Of a stretch of 64,000 bases of DNA, positions 32,016 to 41,861 are shown one piece after another. The notes beneath the pieces are model-generated. The model was given only the letters and a program-made list of their open reading frames with translations, was not told the DNA's origin and searched no databases. The first letter of the stretch is position 1. The number at the start of each line of letters is the position of its first letter. Position numbers and translations under genes: made by a program. The DNA comes from Paractinoplanes abujensis (GTDB taxonomy: Bacteria > Actinomycetota > Actinomycetes > Mycobacteriales > Micromonosporaceae), in NCBI RefSeq assembly GCF_014204895.1, contig NZ_JACHMF010000001.1, forward strand, positions 8,060,001 to 8,124,000, written 5' to 3'.

Positions 32016-33443
32016 TCATCGGCGTCTCCGGGCCAGCGCCACCCCGGTCCCGCGGCGTTCGATCAGGCCGGTCAGCTCCAACAGGGACAGCCGCCGCAGC
32101 ACGAGCCGTAGTGACAGCCCGGCCCGGGCGGCGAGATCCTCGGGCGTGATGACCCCACGCCGGGGCACGGATTCCAGGATCAGGGCCGATTCCTCGTCGA
32201 GGGTGTCCCGCCGATGTTCGGGCCCGCGCGGCACGGCGGCCTGATACTCGCCGACCCGGCCCACCGCCTCCAGCACGTCGGCCAGCCCCGTGACCAGGGT
32301 CGCGTCGGGCCTCGAGCGCAGCAGTTCGTGGCAGCCGACCGACATCGCCGACGTGATCGGCCCCGGCACCACCATCGCGGGCCGGCCCAGGGCCAGCACC
32401 CGCCCCATGGTCTGGATCGCCCCGCTGCGCGCCGCCGCCTCGACCAGCACGGTTCCGGCGGTCGCGGCCGCGATCACCCGGTTGCGGATCAGGAAGCGGT
32501 GCTTGTACGGCTCCGACCCCGGTGGCCACTCACTGATCAGCAGGCCGGTCTCGGCGATCTGCTCGAACATCGCCGTGTTGCCCATCGGGTACGGCCGATC
32601 GACCCCGCAGGCGAGAACGGCCACCGTACGCCCGCCGGCCGCCAGCGCCGCCCGATGAGCGGCCGCGTCGATGCCGAACGCGCCGCCCGACACCACCGTC
32701 CAGTTCTGTTCGGCCAATCCGTACGCGATCTCGGTTGTCGCATGAATGCCGTAGCTCGACGCCGCCCGGGCGCCCACGACCGCGACCGACCGTTCGAGTG
32801 TTTCGCCCAGCGGCCAGTCCCCGCGAACCCAGAAGCACAGCGGCGGCCGCACATCGTGGTTGATCCGCTGGGATCCTTCGAGCGTCAGCGTGGCCAGCGC
32901 CCCGACCCGGTCCGGCCATTCGTCGTCGGACGGCACCACGATGCGTGCGCCCAGCCGTTCGGCCCGGCGCAGCGTCAGCTCGGCCAGCCGCCGTGGATCG
33001 AGGTTGGCCGCCTTGGCGATCGCGGCCGCTCGCAGTGCTTTGTCCGGTACGTCACCCCGCAGCACCCGGGCCAGGGCCGTCTCGGCGCCGTCCTCCTCCA
33101 CAAGCGACCACACTGTCCGGTTCCCCGGTTCCGCGAGCCAGGTGAGCGCAACCCGCGCCGCCCGATCGCCCTCGCCCGCGGCGGGGGAAGGGTGCGGCTG
33201 AGAGGGAGGAGAGGCAAGGGAAGGGCGCGGCTGCGGGGAAGAGGCGAGGAATGCGCCCAACTCGGAGGACGAGCCGGCAGAGGAAGGAGGCGACGCGGAG
33301 GAAGGAGCCGGCTCGGAGGACGGAGGCGGCTCGGTGGATGGAGGCGGCTCGGTGGATGGAGGCGGCTCGGTAGATGGGGCGGTGAGAAAGGGGGCCGGCT
33401 CGAACAAGGGGCCGGGCGGAGAATCGGGGGAGAGGTCACCCAT
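32016..33443 (-). CDS. dprA: DNA-processing protein DprA/Smf
   Basis: A 475-residue protein that loads RecA on incoming single-stranded DNA. The Rossmann-like core is SVAVVGARAASSYGIHATTE, VVSGGAFGIDAAAHRAALAA and TVAVLACGVDRPYPMGN, then RNRVIAAATAGTVLVEA. A C-terminal winged helix (GVITPEDLAARAGLSLRLVL) follows. The first about 90 residues are Pro/Ser/Glu-rich, with a STEPPP repeat made by an 18-bp DNA repeat; this extension is unusual and probably disordered. Its start overlaps the end of the YifB gene. Confidence 0.93.
   Translation of the reverse strand: MGDLSPDSPPGPLFEPAPFLTAPSTEPPPSTEPPPSTEPPPSSEPAPSSASPPSSAGSSSELGAFLASSPQPRPSLASPPSQPHPSPAAGEGDRAARVALTWLAEPGNRTVWSLVEEDGAETALARVLRGDVPDKALRAAAIAKAANLDPRRLAELTLRRAERLGARIVVPSDDEWPDRVGALATLTLEGSQRINHDVRPPLCFWVRGDWPLGETLERSVAVVGARAASSYGIHATTEIAYGLAEQNWTVVSGGAFGIDAAAHRAALAAGGRTVAVLACGVDRPYPMGNTAMFEQIAETGLLISEWPPGSEPYKHRFLIRNRVIAAATAGTVLVEAAARSGAIQTMGRVLALGRPAMVVPGPITSAMSVGCHELLRSRPDATLVTGLADVLEAVGRVGEYQAAVPRGPEHRRDTLDEESALILESVPRRGVITPEDLAARAGLSLRLVLRRLSLLELTGLIERRGTGVALARRRR
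33322..33375. repeat. 18-bp repeat coding the Pro-rich DprA N-terminus
   Basis: Three near-identical 18-base units (GGAGGCGGCTCGGTGGAT and variants) encode the STEPPP repeat of DprA. The in-frame unit length lets the copy number change without breaking the gene. Confidence 0.75.
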
Positions 33444-34959
33444 TGCGGTCTCCCATCCGCAGCTGGATTGCCTCGTTGACCTCGGCTCGGGTCGGGCGGG
33501 TCCGGCCGTCCAGGTCGGCGATCGTCCACGCCAGCCGCAGAACTCGGTCGTAACCCCGCGCCGACAGCAATCCCTTGTCGAGGGATTCGCGCAGAACCGC
33601 GGTGTCCGAAGCCGGCAGCCGCCACGGCGGGCGCCGCAGCACCTGGCCCGGCACGCCCGCGTTGACCCGCCAGCCGTCGGCGGCCCAGCGCGCGCCCGCC
33701 GCGGCCCGGGCCGCCGCCACCCGGGCGCCGACCTCGGCCGAGGAGGGGGACGGAGCCGACGAGACGGTCAGTTGGGCCGCCGTCAACGGGGCCAGGGTCA
33801 GCCGGATGTCGATCCGGTCGAGCAGCGGCCCCGACAGTTTGGCCAGGTAGCGACGCCGGACGACGCGAGGGCAGGTGCAGTGCTGGTCGCCGGCCGGGCT
33901 GGCGCAGGGGCACGGGTTGGACGCCAGCACCAGCTGGACCTGGGCCGGGAACTCGGTCGTCCCTTGGGATCGGGCCAGCCGCACCCGTCCGGTCTCCAGC
34001 GGCTGGCGCAACGCTTGCAGGGTGGCGGACAAGAATTCGGCCGCCTCGTCGAGGAACAGGACCCCGCGGTGGGCCAGCGACATCGCCCCGGGGCGGGCCA
34101 GGCCGCTGCCGCCGCCGACGATCGCCGCGGCCGAGGCCGTGTGGTGCGGTGCCTGGTAGGGCGGCCGCCGCAAGAGTTGCCCGTCCGGTGGCAGCACGCC
34201 CGCGATCGATTGCAGCGCGGTCACTTCGAGGGCCGCCTCGTCGTCGAGTTCGGGCAGGATCGACGGCAACCGCTCGGCCAGCATCGTCTTGCCGGCCCCG
34301 GGTGCCCCGAACATGGCCAGGTGGTGCCCGCCCGCGGCGGCCACTTCGAGCCCGTACCGCCCCATTTCCTGCCCGGCCACGTCGGCCAGGTCGGGACCGG
34401 CGGGTGGTGGCCCCGGCTCGTGCGGCGGCGGTTCGAGCAGTTCGTCCTGGCCGCGCACGTAGGCGATGAGCCGGCGCAGGCTGTCGACGGCCCGTACGGT
34501 CACGCCGGGCACCACAGCGGCCTCGCGCGCGTTGGCCAGCGGCACGATCACCTCGGTCAGGCCGGCCCGCACAGCGGCGGCCACCATCGGCAGCACCCCG
34601 CGGACCGCCCGCACCTGGCCGTCGAGCCCGAGTTCGCCCAGCACCACCACCTTGTCGAGCGCCTCCACCGGCAGTTCACCCGCGCCGGCCAGGAGTGCGG
34701 TCGCGATCGCGAGATCGAATCCGCTGCCGTGTTTGGGCAGCGCGGCCGGCAGCAGGTTGACCGTGATCCGGCGGTTGGGCCACGACTGGCCGGAGTTGAC
34801 CACCGCGGCCCGCACCCGGTCGCGGGCCTCGTGCAGCGCGGTGTCGGGCAGCCCGGTCAGCGTGACCACGGGCAGCCCCTGGGACAGGTCGGCCTCGACC
34901 TCGACGATGTGCCCGGTCACCCCGAGCAGCCCGACGGCGAAGACGCGTGCGTAGCTCAT
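33436..34959 (-). CDS. YifB-family Mg-chelatase-like AAA+ ATPase (ComM-like)
   Basis: A 507-residue protein. The N-terminal Lon-protease-like domain (VEADLSQGLPVVTLTGLPDT) is followed by the AAA+ core: Walker A MFGAPGAGKTMLAERL, Walker B GVLFLDEAAEF, and a cysteine cluster NPCPCASPAGDQHCTCP. ComM-type proteins are helicases that promote branch migration in natural transformation. ATG 34959 is preceded by GGGGG. It lies between yraN and dprA, the normal actinobacterial trio. Confidence 0.92.
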   Translation of the reverse strand: MSYARVFAVGLLGVTGHIVEVEADLSQGLPVVTLTGLPDTALHEARDRVRAAVVNSGQSWPNRRITVNLLPAALPKHGSGFDLAIATALLAGAGELPVEALDKVVVLGELGLDGQVRAVRGVLPMVAAAVRAGLTEVIVPLANAREAAVVPGVTVRAVDSLRRLIAYVRGQDELLEPPPHEPGPPPAGPDLADVAGQEMGRYGLEVAAAGGHHLAMFGAPGAGKTMLAERLPSILPELDDEAALEVTALQSIAGVLPPDGQLLRRPPYQAPHHTASAAAIVGGGSGLARPGAMSLAHRGVLFLDEAAEFLSATLQALRQPLETGRVRLARSQGTTEFPAQVQLVLASNPCPCASPAGDQHCTCPRVVRRRYLAKLSGPLLDRIDIRLTLAPLTAAQLTVSSAPSPSSAEVGARVAAARAAAGARWAADGWRVNAGVPGQVLRRPPWRLPASDTAVLRESLDKGLLSARGYDRVLRLAWTIADLDGRTRPTRAEVNEAIQLRMGDRNG

Positions 34960-34976
34960 CAGTTGCCCCCGAGATG

Positions 34977-35336
34977 TCAGAACGCCGCGCGGATGTGCGT
35001 GACTTGGCTGCCGCCGCGGGTCTGCGGGAGCACTTCGACGACGTCGAAGCGGATCTCGCGGGGGCGGATGCCGGCCTCGGCCAGCCAGCGGAGCGCCAAA
35101 TGCTGCAATCTGCGCACCTTCTGCGGGGTGACCGCGGCTGCGGGGGGCCCGAACCGGTCGCTGCGGCGCGTTTTCACTTCGCAGAACACGATGTCGTGGC
35201 CGTCGCGCAGCACGAGGTCGACCTCGCCGTCGGCGCAGCGCCAGTTCCGGTCGAGGACCACGAGCCCTTGCTCCTGCAGGTGCTGGGCCGCGACGTTCTC
35301 GCCGTACGCGCCCACCGCTCGCCTTTGCGTCGTCAT
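34977..35336 (-). CDS. YraN / UPF0102 endonuclease-like protein
   Basis: A 119-residue protein with the restriction-endonuclease fold: RRAVGAYGENVAAQHLQEQG, then WRCADGEVDLVLRDGHDIVF and CEVKTRRSDRFG (the D…E-x-K set). It ends QKVRRLQHLALRWLAEAG. Function is unresolved; it is linked with DNA recombination by its gene context. It is the first gene of yraN-yifB-dprA. Confidence 0.92.
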   Translation of the reverse strand: MTTQRRAVGAYGENVAAQHLQEQGLVVLDRNWRCADGEVDLVLRDGHDIVFCEVKTRRSDRFGPPAAAVTPQKVRRLQHLALRWLAEAGIRPREIRFDVVEVLPQTRGGSQVTHIRAAF

Positions 35337-35390
35337 GGCGCACAACCTGGACCGGCCGGGCCCGCCGTGCATCCGGCCCGGTCCAAGATC

Positions 35391-35416
35391 TGTGGACAGA
35401 GCGCAACTGTGGAAAA
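35391..35416 (+). promoter_or_regulatory. Pair of DnaA-box-like sequences
   Basis: TGTGGACAG (35391-35399) and TGTGGAAAA (35408-35416) are reverse-orientation relatives of TTGTCCACA and TTATCCACA. They lie in the 156-base divergent gap between yraN and the membrane protein gene, at the right edge of the block that seems inverted. DnaA binding is not shown. Confidence 0.35.
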
Positions 35417-35492
35417 CCTCTGTGTCACCGTCCAGGTGTGTTATGAGGCCAGCGGTGGCATTCACGCCCGTATTCACTTAAGTTCCGACATC

Positions 35493-36137
35493 GTGGAAGG
35501 ACGCCGCTACGCCGATGAGCCCGAGCCCAGCTGGTATTCCGGGCCGGGTCAGTACTCACGATCGACCGACGCCGAGGTGTCCGGTTCGATCCCGGCCGCG
35601 AACCCGTACGACTCCGGCATCCACGAGCGGCCGAGCGGCGCGTTCCGGCTCCCCGAGCAGCGCCCGGTCACGTCCTCGTACGCGGCGCCCGACCCGGTCG
35701 CGTCGACCGGCAGTCATGCCCGTCCGGCCGAGCCGGAGTCCCGTGTCCCCGTACGGGGTCCGGAATACCCCACTATCCAGCCATCGGTCGCGGCGGCCGA
35801 GCCGACGGCCCTGGTCCCCCCGGTGGTGGAGCGGCGGCAGGAAAGCGTTTACCAGTCGAAGCGCCCGGTTACGTCCGTCGTGATCGCAGTCGTCACTGTT
35901 GTCCTGATGATTCCGGTCGTCCGGCTGCTGATCGACGCGACGTTCACCGGTGACCCGGCGGCCGGCGCCATCGTCCCGGCGGTTCTGCTGACGCTCGGGT
36001 TCACGCTCACCGGGATCGGGCTGTTCTCGCTGACCCGGGTGGGCCCGATCACACGCGAGACCTGGCTGCGGCCCCCGGTGGCGTACCTCCCGACGGGGTT
36101 GATCTTGCTGATCGCCGCGGGGCTGGCCGCCGCGTAA
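35493..36137 (+). CDS. Membrane protein with long disordered N-terminus
   Basis: A 214-residue protein. Residues 1-125 are Pro/Ser/Glu-rich and disordered. Three hydrophobic helices follow: VTSVVIAVVTVVLMIPVVRL, AIVPAVLLTLGFTLTGIGLF and LPTGLILLIAAGLAAA. GTG 35493 starts it; an upstream TAAGTT eight bases before could be a -10. No family is recognised. It is a single gene ahead of rpsB. Confidence 0.7.
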   Translation: MEGRRYADEPEPSWYSGPGQYSRSTDAEVSGSIPAANPYDSGIHERPSGAFRLPEQRPVTSSYAAPDPVASTGSHARPAEPESRVPVRGPEYPTIQPSVAAAEPTALVPPVVERRQESVYQSKRPVTSVVIAVVTVVLMIPVVRLLIDATFTGDPAAGAIVPAVLLTLGFTLTGIGLFSLTRVGPITRETWLRPPVAYLPTGLILLIAAGLAAA

Positions 36138-36158
36138 GGGGCAGTCCGAGGCTTGGCG

Positions 36159-36356
36159 TATGCTGGTTGACGGCGACCGCCTCGTGCGGTCGACCTCGCG
36201 TGCCCTCTGTCAGGTCCGTCCGGTAACGGAACGGGGCCGGCAGCGACGGCCCTCCCTGGTCTCGATCTTCTCGGGTCCGACCGTGGCCGCCGACCGGGCA
36301 CCAGGGCGCTCGCCGCCGGTGAGCGCGACAACCAGGGATTCGTAGGAGTAATCACC
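36159..36356 (+). promoter_or_regulatory. rpsB promoter and 5' leader
   Basis: TATGCT (36159-36164), in an extended GCGTATGCT context, is the likely -10. It leaves a leader of about 190 bases before rpsB, ending with GTAGGAGTAATCACC, a strong ribosome site. Long leaders before rpsB often carry the S2 autoregulation site; none could be folded with confidence here. Confidence 0.4.
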
Positions 36357-37250
36357 ATGGCCGTCGTGACCATGCGCCAGCTGCTGGAGAGCGGTGTCCA
36401 CTTCGGGCACCAGACCCGGCGCTGGAACCCGAAGATGAAGCGCTTCATCTTCACCGAGCGTAACGGCATCTACATCATCGACCTGCGCCAGACGCTCGAC
36501 TACATCGAGAAGGCCTACGCGTACGTCCGTGACACCGTCGCCGAGGGTGGCCACATCCTCTTCGTCGGCACCAAGAAGCAGGCGCAGGAAGCCATCGCCG
36601 AGCAGGCGACCCGCGTCGGCCAGCCGTACGTGAACCACCGCTGGCTGGGCGGCATGCTCACCAACTTCCAGACCGTTTACAAGCGGCTCCAGCGCATGAA
36701 GGAGCTCGAGGCCCTGGGTGACCTGACCGGCACCGCCGCCGGGTACACCAAGAAGGAGACCCTCCAGCTCTACCGCGAGAAGACCAAGCTCTCGAAGACC
36801 CTCGGTGGCCTCCGTGACATGACCAAGACGCCGTCGGCGATCTGGGTCGTGGACACCAAGAAGGAGCACATCGCGGTCGACGAGGCCCGCAAGCTGGGCA
36901 TCCCGGTCATCGCGGTGCTGGACACCAACTGCGACCCGGACGAGGTCGACTTCCCGATCCCGGGCAACGACGACGCGATCCGCTCCGCCGAGCTGCTCAC
37001 CAAGGTCATCGCGGCCGCGGTGGCCGACGGCCTGATCGCCCGTTCCGGCCGGGGCCGTGGTGGCGCCGACGAGAAGCCCGAGCCGGGCACCGTCGCCGCC
37101 GGCGAGCCGCTGCCCGAGTGGGAGCGCGACCTTTACGAGGGCGCCGAGAAGAAGGCCGACGACGCTGCGGCGCCCGCGGCTGCCGAGGCCCCCGCGGCCG
37201 AGGCGCCCGCCGCCGAGCCGGTTCCGGCCGCTGCCACTCCCGCCGAGTAA
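36357..37250 (+). CDS. rpsB: 30S ribosomal protein S2
   Basis: A 297-residue protein: [49 protein letters not shown], and [20 protein letters not shown] are family signatures. A tail of about 55 residues ([20 protein letters not shown] and similar) is Ala/Pro/Glu-rich and absent from E. coli S2 (241). It is followed 32 bases later by tsf. Confidence 0.97.
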   Translation: MAVVTMRQLLESGVHFGHQTRRWNPKMKRFIFTERNGIYIIDLRQTLDYIEKAYAYVRDTVAEGGHILFVGTKKQAQEAIAEQATRVGQPYVNHRWLGGMLTNFQTVYKRLQRMKELEALGDLTGTAAGYTKKETLQLYREKTKLSKTLGGLRDMTKTPSAIWVVDTKKEHIAVDEARKLGIPVIAVLDTNCDPDEVDFPIPGNDDAIRSAELLTKVIAAAVADGLIARSGRGRGGADEKPEPGTVAAGEPLPEWERDLYEGAEKKADDAAAPAAAEAPAAEAPAAEPVPAAATPAE

Positions 37251-37282
37251 GTCACCGACGAACCTGACATCGAGAGAGAGTC

Positions 37283-38113
37283 ATGGCTAACTACACCGCC
37301 GCGGACGTGAAGAAGCTCCGCGATCTGACCGGTGCCGGCATGATGGACTGCAAGAAGGCGCTCGAAGAGGCGTCCGGCGACTTCGACCAGGCGGTCGAGT
37401 TCCTGCGCATCAAGGGCGCGAAGGACGTCGGCAAGCGGGCCGGCCGCACCGCGGCCAACGGCATCGTCGCCCACTCGGGCGGCGCGCTGCTCGAGCTCAA
37501 CTGCGAGACCGACTTCGTCGCCAAGACCCCCGACTTCGTCGCGCTGGGTCAGCAGCTGGTCGAGCTGGGCGAGCAGAACAAGGTCGCCGACGCGGCCGCC
37601 CTGCTGGCCGCCACGCTGCCGGACGGCAAGACCGTCGCCGACACGGTCCAGGAGTACTCCGCGAAGATCGGCGAGAAGATCGTCGTGAACCGCTTCGTGA
37701 TCCTCGACGGCACCGTCGCGGTCTACCTGCACCGCAAGGCGCAGGACCTGCCGCCGCAGGTCGGCGTGCTGGTGGAGTACACCGGCAAGTCGGACGAGGC
37801 CGCCGACGCGGACGCCCGTGGCATCGGCATGCAGGCCGCCGCCATGCGCCCGCGCTACCTCACCCGCGAGGAGGTGCCGGCCGACGTCGTCGAGTCCGAG
37901 CGCCGCATCGCCGAGGAGACGGCCAAGGAGGAGGGCAAGCCCGAGAAGGCCCTGCCCAAGATCGTCGAGGGCCGGGTGAACTCCTTCTTCAAGGACTTCG
38001 TTCTGCTCGAGCAGGCTTCGGTCGTCGACAACAAGAAGACCGTCAAGCAGATCGCGGACGAGGCCGGGCTGACCATCACCCGCTTCGTCCGGTTCGAGGT
38101 CGGCCAGGAGTAA
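37283..38113 (+). CDS. tsf: Elongation factor Ts
   Basis: A 276-residue nucleotide-exchange factor for EF-Tu. The N-terminal module [20 protein letters not shown] and [17 protein letters not shown] are diagnostic, with two core subdomains after them and a C-terminal [21 protein letters not shown] 37283 has GAGAGAGAG upstream. It is co-transcribed with rpsB and followed by a terminator-like hairpin. Confidence 0.97.
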   Translation: MANYTAADVKKLRDLTGAGMMDCKKALEEASGDFDQAVEFLRIKGAKDVGKRAGRTAANGIVAHSGGALLELNCETDFVAKTPDFVALGQQLVELGEQNKVADAAALLAATLPDGKTVADTVQEYSAKIGEKIVVNRFVILDGTVAVYLHRKAQDLPPQVGVLVEYTGKSDEAADADARGIGMQAAAMRPRYLTREEVPADVVESERRIAEETAKEEGKPEKALPKIVEGRVNSFFKDFVLLEQASVVDNKKTVKQIADEAGLTITRFVRFEVGQE

Positions 38114-38135
38114 GCGGGCCGCCGATGGAGGCAAG

Positions 38136-38169
38136 GGAGGCCGGGTACGCGATTCTGCGTCCGGCCTCC
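38136..38169 (+). terminator. Hairpin after tsf
   Basis: GGAGGCCGG (38136-38144) and CCGGCCTCC (38161-38169) pair perfectly, with ACGC/GCGT pairing inside. TTCTCCC follows. It should end most rpsB-tsf transcripts before pyrH. Confidence 0.6.
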
Positions 38170-38216
38170 TTCTCCCATAAGGTCTCTGCTGAGCGTTCGA
38201 AGGGAAGGCGGGTCTC

Positions 38217-38975
38217 ATGACATTGGTGACCGAGCAGGCAGTTCCGGTTGGCAGTTCGAACCCGCCCGCGCGGCCCCGCCGGGTCGTGCTCAAACTCTCC
38301 GGTGAGGTGTTCGGCGGGGGCGCGGTCGGCGTCGACCCCGACATCGTGCAGGGCATCGCCCGGCAGATCGCCACCGTGATCCGCCGCGGCATCCAGGTCG
38401 CCGTCGTCGTGGGCGGCGGCAACTTCTTCCGCGGGGCCGAGCTGCAGAAGCGTGGCATGGACCGCAATCGCGCCGACTACATGGGCATGCTCGGCACGGT
38501 CATGAACGGCCTGGCCCTGCAGGACTTCCTCGAGAAGGAGGGCGTCGAGACGCGGGTGCAGACCGCGATCACGATGGCCCAGGTCGCCGAGCCCTACATC
38601 CCGCTGCGCGCCATCCGGCACCTCGAGAAGGGCCGCTGCGTCATCTTCGGCGCCGGCGCCGGCATGCCGTATTTCTCCACCGACACCGTCACCGCCCAGC
38701 GCGCCCTCGAGATCCACGCGGACGTCGTGCTGATGAGCAAGAACGGTGTCGACGGCGTCTACAGCGCCGACCCCCGCGTCGACCCCGACGCCAAGAAGCT
38801 CGACCGGCTCACCTTCCAAGACGTGATTCAGCAGGGCCTGCGCGTGGCCGACCAGGCCGCCTTCAGCCTCTGTGAGGAGAACGACCTGCCCATGCTGGTC
38901 TTCGGTGCCCAGGGCGACGACACGATCATTCGCGCCGTGAGCGGCGAGAAGATCGGCACCCTGATCACCGCCTGA
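38217..38975 (+). CDS. pyrH: UMP kinase
   Basis: A 252-residue amino-acid-kinase-fold enzyme that phosphorylates UMP with [16 protein letters not shown] opens the fold; [15 protein letters not shown] and [20 protein letters not shown] are diagnostic, followed by [17 protein letters not shown]. It has about 20 extra N-terminal residues. ATG 38217 follows GAAGGGAAGG. Confidence 0.96.
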   Translation: MTLVTEQAVPVGSSNPPARPRRVVLKLSGEVFGGGAVGVDPDIVQGIARQIATVIRRGIQVAVVVGGGNFFRGAELQKRGMDRNRADYMGMLGTVMNGLALQDFLEKEGVETRVQTAITMAQVAEPYIPLRAIRHLEKGRCVIFGAGAGMPYFSTDTVTAQRALEIHADVVLMSKNGVDGVYSADPRVDPDAKKLDRLTFQDVIQQGLRVADQAAFSLCEENDLPMLVFGAQGDDTIIRAVSGEKIGTLITA

Positions 38976-39016
38976 CAACCCACCACCGAGGAAAGCAAGG
39001 GAGGCGAGAAGAGCCG

Positions 39017-39574
39017 GTGATCGACGAGACCCTCTTCGAGGCCGAAGAAAAGATGGAGAGCGCGGTAGAGCACGCCAAGGAGGAGTTCGCCGCGATCCGT
39101 ACGGGGCGGGCCACCCCGGCCATGTTCTCCAAGATCGTGGTCGACTACTACGGCGCGCCCACGCCGGTGACGCAGATGGCTTCGGTCGGCGTCCCGGAGC
39201 CGCGCATGGTCATCGTCAAGCCGTACGACGCGTCGCAGCTCGGCGCGATCGAGCGGGCCATCCGCGACTCGGACCTCGGGGTCAACCCCAACAACGAGGG
39301 CACCCAGCTGCGCATCCACCTGCCGCAGATGACCGAGGAGCGGCGCCGCGACATGATCAAGGTCGCGCGCAGCAAGGCGGAGGAAGGCCGGGTGGCGATC
39401 CGCAACGTGCGCCGCAAGGCCAAGGAGCAGCTGGACCGCCTGGTCAAGGACGGGGAGGCCGGCGAGGACGAGGGCCGTCGCGCCGAGAAGGAGCTCGACG
39501 ACACCACCCACAAGTACGTGTCTGTGGTCGACGAGCTCGTCAAGCACAAGGAAGCCGAGTTGCTCGAGGTCTGA
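39017..39574 (+). CDS. frr: Ribosome recycling factor
   Basis: A 185-residue protein that, with EF-G, splits post-termination ribosomes. [20 protein letters not shown], then [20 protein letters not shown] and LTEERRRD-type [20 protein letters not shown] are conserved. It ends with the long helical bundle. GTG 39017 follows a GAGGCGAGAAG ribosome site. Its stop overlaps the cdsA start (TGATG). Confidence 0.97.
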   Translation: MIDETLFEAEEKMESAVEHAKEEFAAIRTGRATPAMFSKIVVDYYGAPTPVTQMASVGVPEPRMVIVKPYDASQLGAIERAIRDSDLGVNPNNEGTQLRIHLPQMTEERRRDMIKVARSKAEEGRVAIRNVRRKAKEQLDRLVKDGEAGEDEGRRAEKELDDTTHKYVSVVDELVKHKEAELLEV

Positions 39575-40605
39575 TGTCCTACCTCGATCCGCGTGCCGGG
39601 CAGAGCGCCGGCGACGACACGAGCGTGCCCGCCTGGCACGCGGGCGAGGACGTCCCGACCGGGCAGCTTCCTCTGGTTCCGGCGTCTGACCGCAACGTTC
39701 CGGCGTCTGACCGCAACGTTCCGGCGCCGGAACACATCATCCCGACGACCGAACAAAAGCCGCAGATGGGTCGCAGGCGCGCCAAGGGCCGGGCCGGCCG
39801 CAACCTGCCGGCCGCGATCGGTGTCGGCGTCGGCCTGGTCCTGGTGGTGCTGGGCTCTCTGGTCATCTGGCCCGACGCGTTCCTGGGCGTCATCGCGCTG
39901 GCCTCCGCGGTCGGCGTCTACGAGATGGTCCGGGCTCTGCGGGCCACGGGCGCCGACGCTCCGCTCATTCCGCTGGTCGCCGGCTCGCTGCTGATGGTCG
40001 GCCTGGCCTGGCGCGAAGGCCCCGACGCGCTGCTGCTGGGCCTGCTGGTGACGATCGCCGCATCCGTGATCTGGCGCATAGCCGACGGCGTGGCCGCGTT
40101 CCGCCGCGATTTCGTGGCCAGCGTCATGATTTCGATCTACGTGCCGTTCCTGCTGAGCTTCGGTGTGCTGCTCCAGCTGCCCGACGCCGGCGAGGACGGC
40201 CAGTGGCGGGTGCTGTGCACCCTGCTCGCCGTGGTGCTTTCCGACACAGGTGGCTACGCGGTCGGCGTCTTCTTCGGCAAGCACAAGATGGCCCCGTCGA
40301 TCAGCCCCGGCAAGACCTGGGAGGGCTTCACCGGCTCGGTCGTCTCGGCCGCCGTCGGCAGCGCCCTGCTGCTGCACTTCCTGCTGGACATTCCCTGGTT
40401 CTGGGGCGTGCTGTTCGGCGCGTTGCTCTCGGTGGTGGCCGTCGCCGGTGACCTGGCCGAGTCGATGCTCAAGCGCGATCTGGGCCTCAAGGACATGAGC
40501 AACCTGCTGCCCGGGCACGGCGGCCTGATGGACCGGCTCGACTCAATCCTGTTCGCCGTCCCCACGGCCTACCTTCTGTTCGCTCTGATCGGGGCGAACA
40601 CGTGA
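39574..40605 (+). CDS. cdsA: Phosphatidate cytidylyltransferase
   Basis: A 343-residue membrane enzyme that makes CDP-diacylglycerol from phosphatidate and CTP. About 80 cytosolic N-terminal residues come first, including a tandem VPASDRN repeat (21-bp DNA repeat at 39677-39718). Then come multiple membrane helices, and the C-terminal signature [67 protein letters not shown]. It is coupled to frr by overlapping codons. Confidence 0.95.
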   Translation: MSYLDPRAGQSAGDDTSVPAWHAGEDVPTGQLPLVPASDRNVPASDRNVPAPEHIIPTTEQKPQMGRRRAKGRAGRNLPAAIGVGVGLVLVVLGSLVIWPDAFLGVIALASAVGVYEMVRALRATGADAPLIPLVAGSLLMVGLAWREGPDALLLGLLVTIAASVIWRIADGVAAFRRDFVASVMISIYVPFLLSFGVLLQLPDAGEDGQWRVLCTLLAVVLSDTGGYAVGVFFGKHKMAPSISPGKTWEGFTGSVVSAAVGSALLLHFLLDIPWFWGVLFGALLSVVAVAGDLAESMLKRDLGLKDMSNLLPGHGGLMDRLDSILFAVPTAYLLFALIGANT

Positions 40606-40645
40606 CCGGCACGCACACAGGCAAGCGTGCGAGACTGGTTCTGCC

Positions 40646-41824
40646 ATGACGATTCTTCCGGTCATCCCGACCAGCCTCGACCAGCCCGACGCGGTGGCCA
40701 CCAAGCGCCGTCCATCGATGCCCCCGCGTCACCTCGCCGACCTCGACCTCGCGGCCCGCCAGGCGGCCGTCACCAGCCTCGGCGAGCCCGCGTTCCGGGC
40801 CAAGCAGATCTCCACCCACTACTTCGGCCGCCTCGTGCGCGACGTCGACGCGATGACGGATCTGCCCGCCGCGTCCCGCGCCCGGCTCACCGGTGACCTG
40901 CTGCCCACGCTGCTCACCCCCGTCCGCGAGCTGGCCTGCGACGACGGCGCCACCCGCAAGACGCTGTGGCGGCTGCACGACGGCTCGCTCGTGGAAAGTG
41001 TCCTGATGGGCTACCCCGATCGGGTGACGGCGTGCGTCTCGAGCCAGGCCGGCTGCGGCATGGCCTGCCCGTTCTGCGCCACCGGCCAGCAGGGCCTGAC
41101 CCGCAACCTCTCGATCGCCGAGATCGTCGACCAGGTGGTCTACCTGGCCGGCGTGGCCGCCTCGGGCGCGGTCACCGGCGCGCCGCCGCGGCTGTCCCGC
41201 GTCGTCTTCATGGGCATGGGCGAGCCGCTGGCCAATTACCCCCGGGTGATCGAGGCTGTGCGCAGGCTCACCACCCCGGCGCCGGAGGGTCTCGGGCTTT
41301 CGCAACGGCACATCACGGTCTCCACCGTGGGTCTGGTGCCCGCTATCCGCCGTTTGACGGCCGAAGACCTCAATGTGACCCTTGCGTTGTCCCTGCATGC
41401 CCCCGATGATGATCTGCGCGATGAGCTAGTGCCCGTCAACCAGCGCTGGAAGGTGGCCGAGGTGCTCGATGCCGCGTTCGATTACGCGGCCCGGACCGGA
41501 CGCCGGATCTCGATCGAGTACGCCCTGATCAGGGACGTCAACGATCAGCCGTGGCGTGCCGATCTGCTCGGCAAACTTCTGCGCGGCAAGCTGGCGCATG
41601 TGAATCTCATCCCGCTGAACCCGACACCCGGCAGCAAGTGGGATGCGAGTCCGAAACCGGTCGAGCGCGAGTTCGTCCGCCGGCTGCGCGAGGCCGGGAT
41701 ATCGACGACGGTCCGCGACACCCGTGGCCGGGAAATCGACGGCGCCTGTGGCCAGCTGGCCGCGGGCGAGCTCACGGAGGCGAGCGCTGGGGGCGCCGCC
41801 GCCGACGCGGAGGTGGCACAGTGA
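40646..41824 (+). CDS. rlmN: Dual-specificity 23S rRNA/tRNA methyltransferase RlmN
   Basis: A 392-residue radical-SAM enzyme that makes 2-methyladenosine at A2503 of 23S rRNA and A37 of tRNAs. The 4Fe-4S cluster motif CxxxCxxC is in [31 protein letters not shown], the second catalytic cysteine region (CGQLAAG, with Cys near the C-terminus in DGACGQLA), and [15 protein letters not shown] are typical. It follows cdsA by 40 bases. Confidence 0.96.
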   Translation: MTILPVIPTSLDQPDAVATKRRPSMPPRHLADLDLAARQAAVTSLGEPAFRAKQISTHYFGRLVRDVDAMTDLPAASRARLTGDLLPTLLTPVRELACDDGATRKTLWRLHDGSLVESVLMGYPDRVTACVSSQAGCGMACPFCATGQQGLTRNLSIAEIVDQVVYLAGVAASGAVTGAPPRLSRVVFMGMGEPLANYPRVIEAVRRLTTPAPEGLGLSQRHITVSTVGLVPAIRRLTAEDLNVTLALSLHAPDDDLRDELVPVNQRWKVAEVLDAAFDYAARTGRRISIEYALIRDVNDQPWRADLLGKLLRGKLAHVNLIPLNPTPGSKWDASPKPVEREFVRRLREAGISTTVRDTRGREIDGACGQLAAGELTEASAGGAAADAEVAQ

Positions 41825-41861
41825 CTGGGCGCAGGTCCCAGCGAGCGGAGTGGGAGACGTT

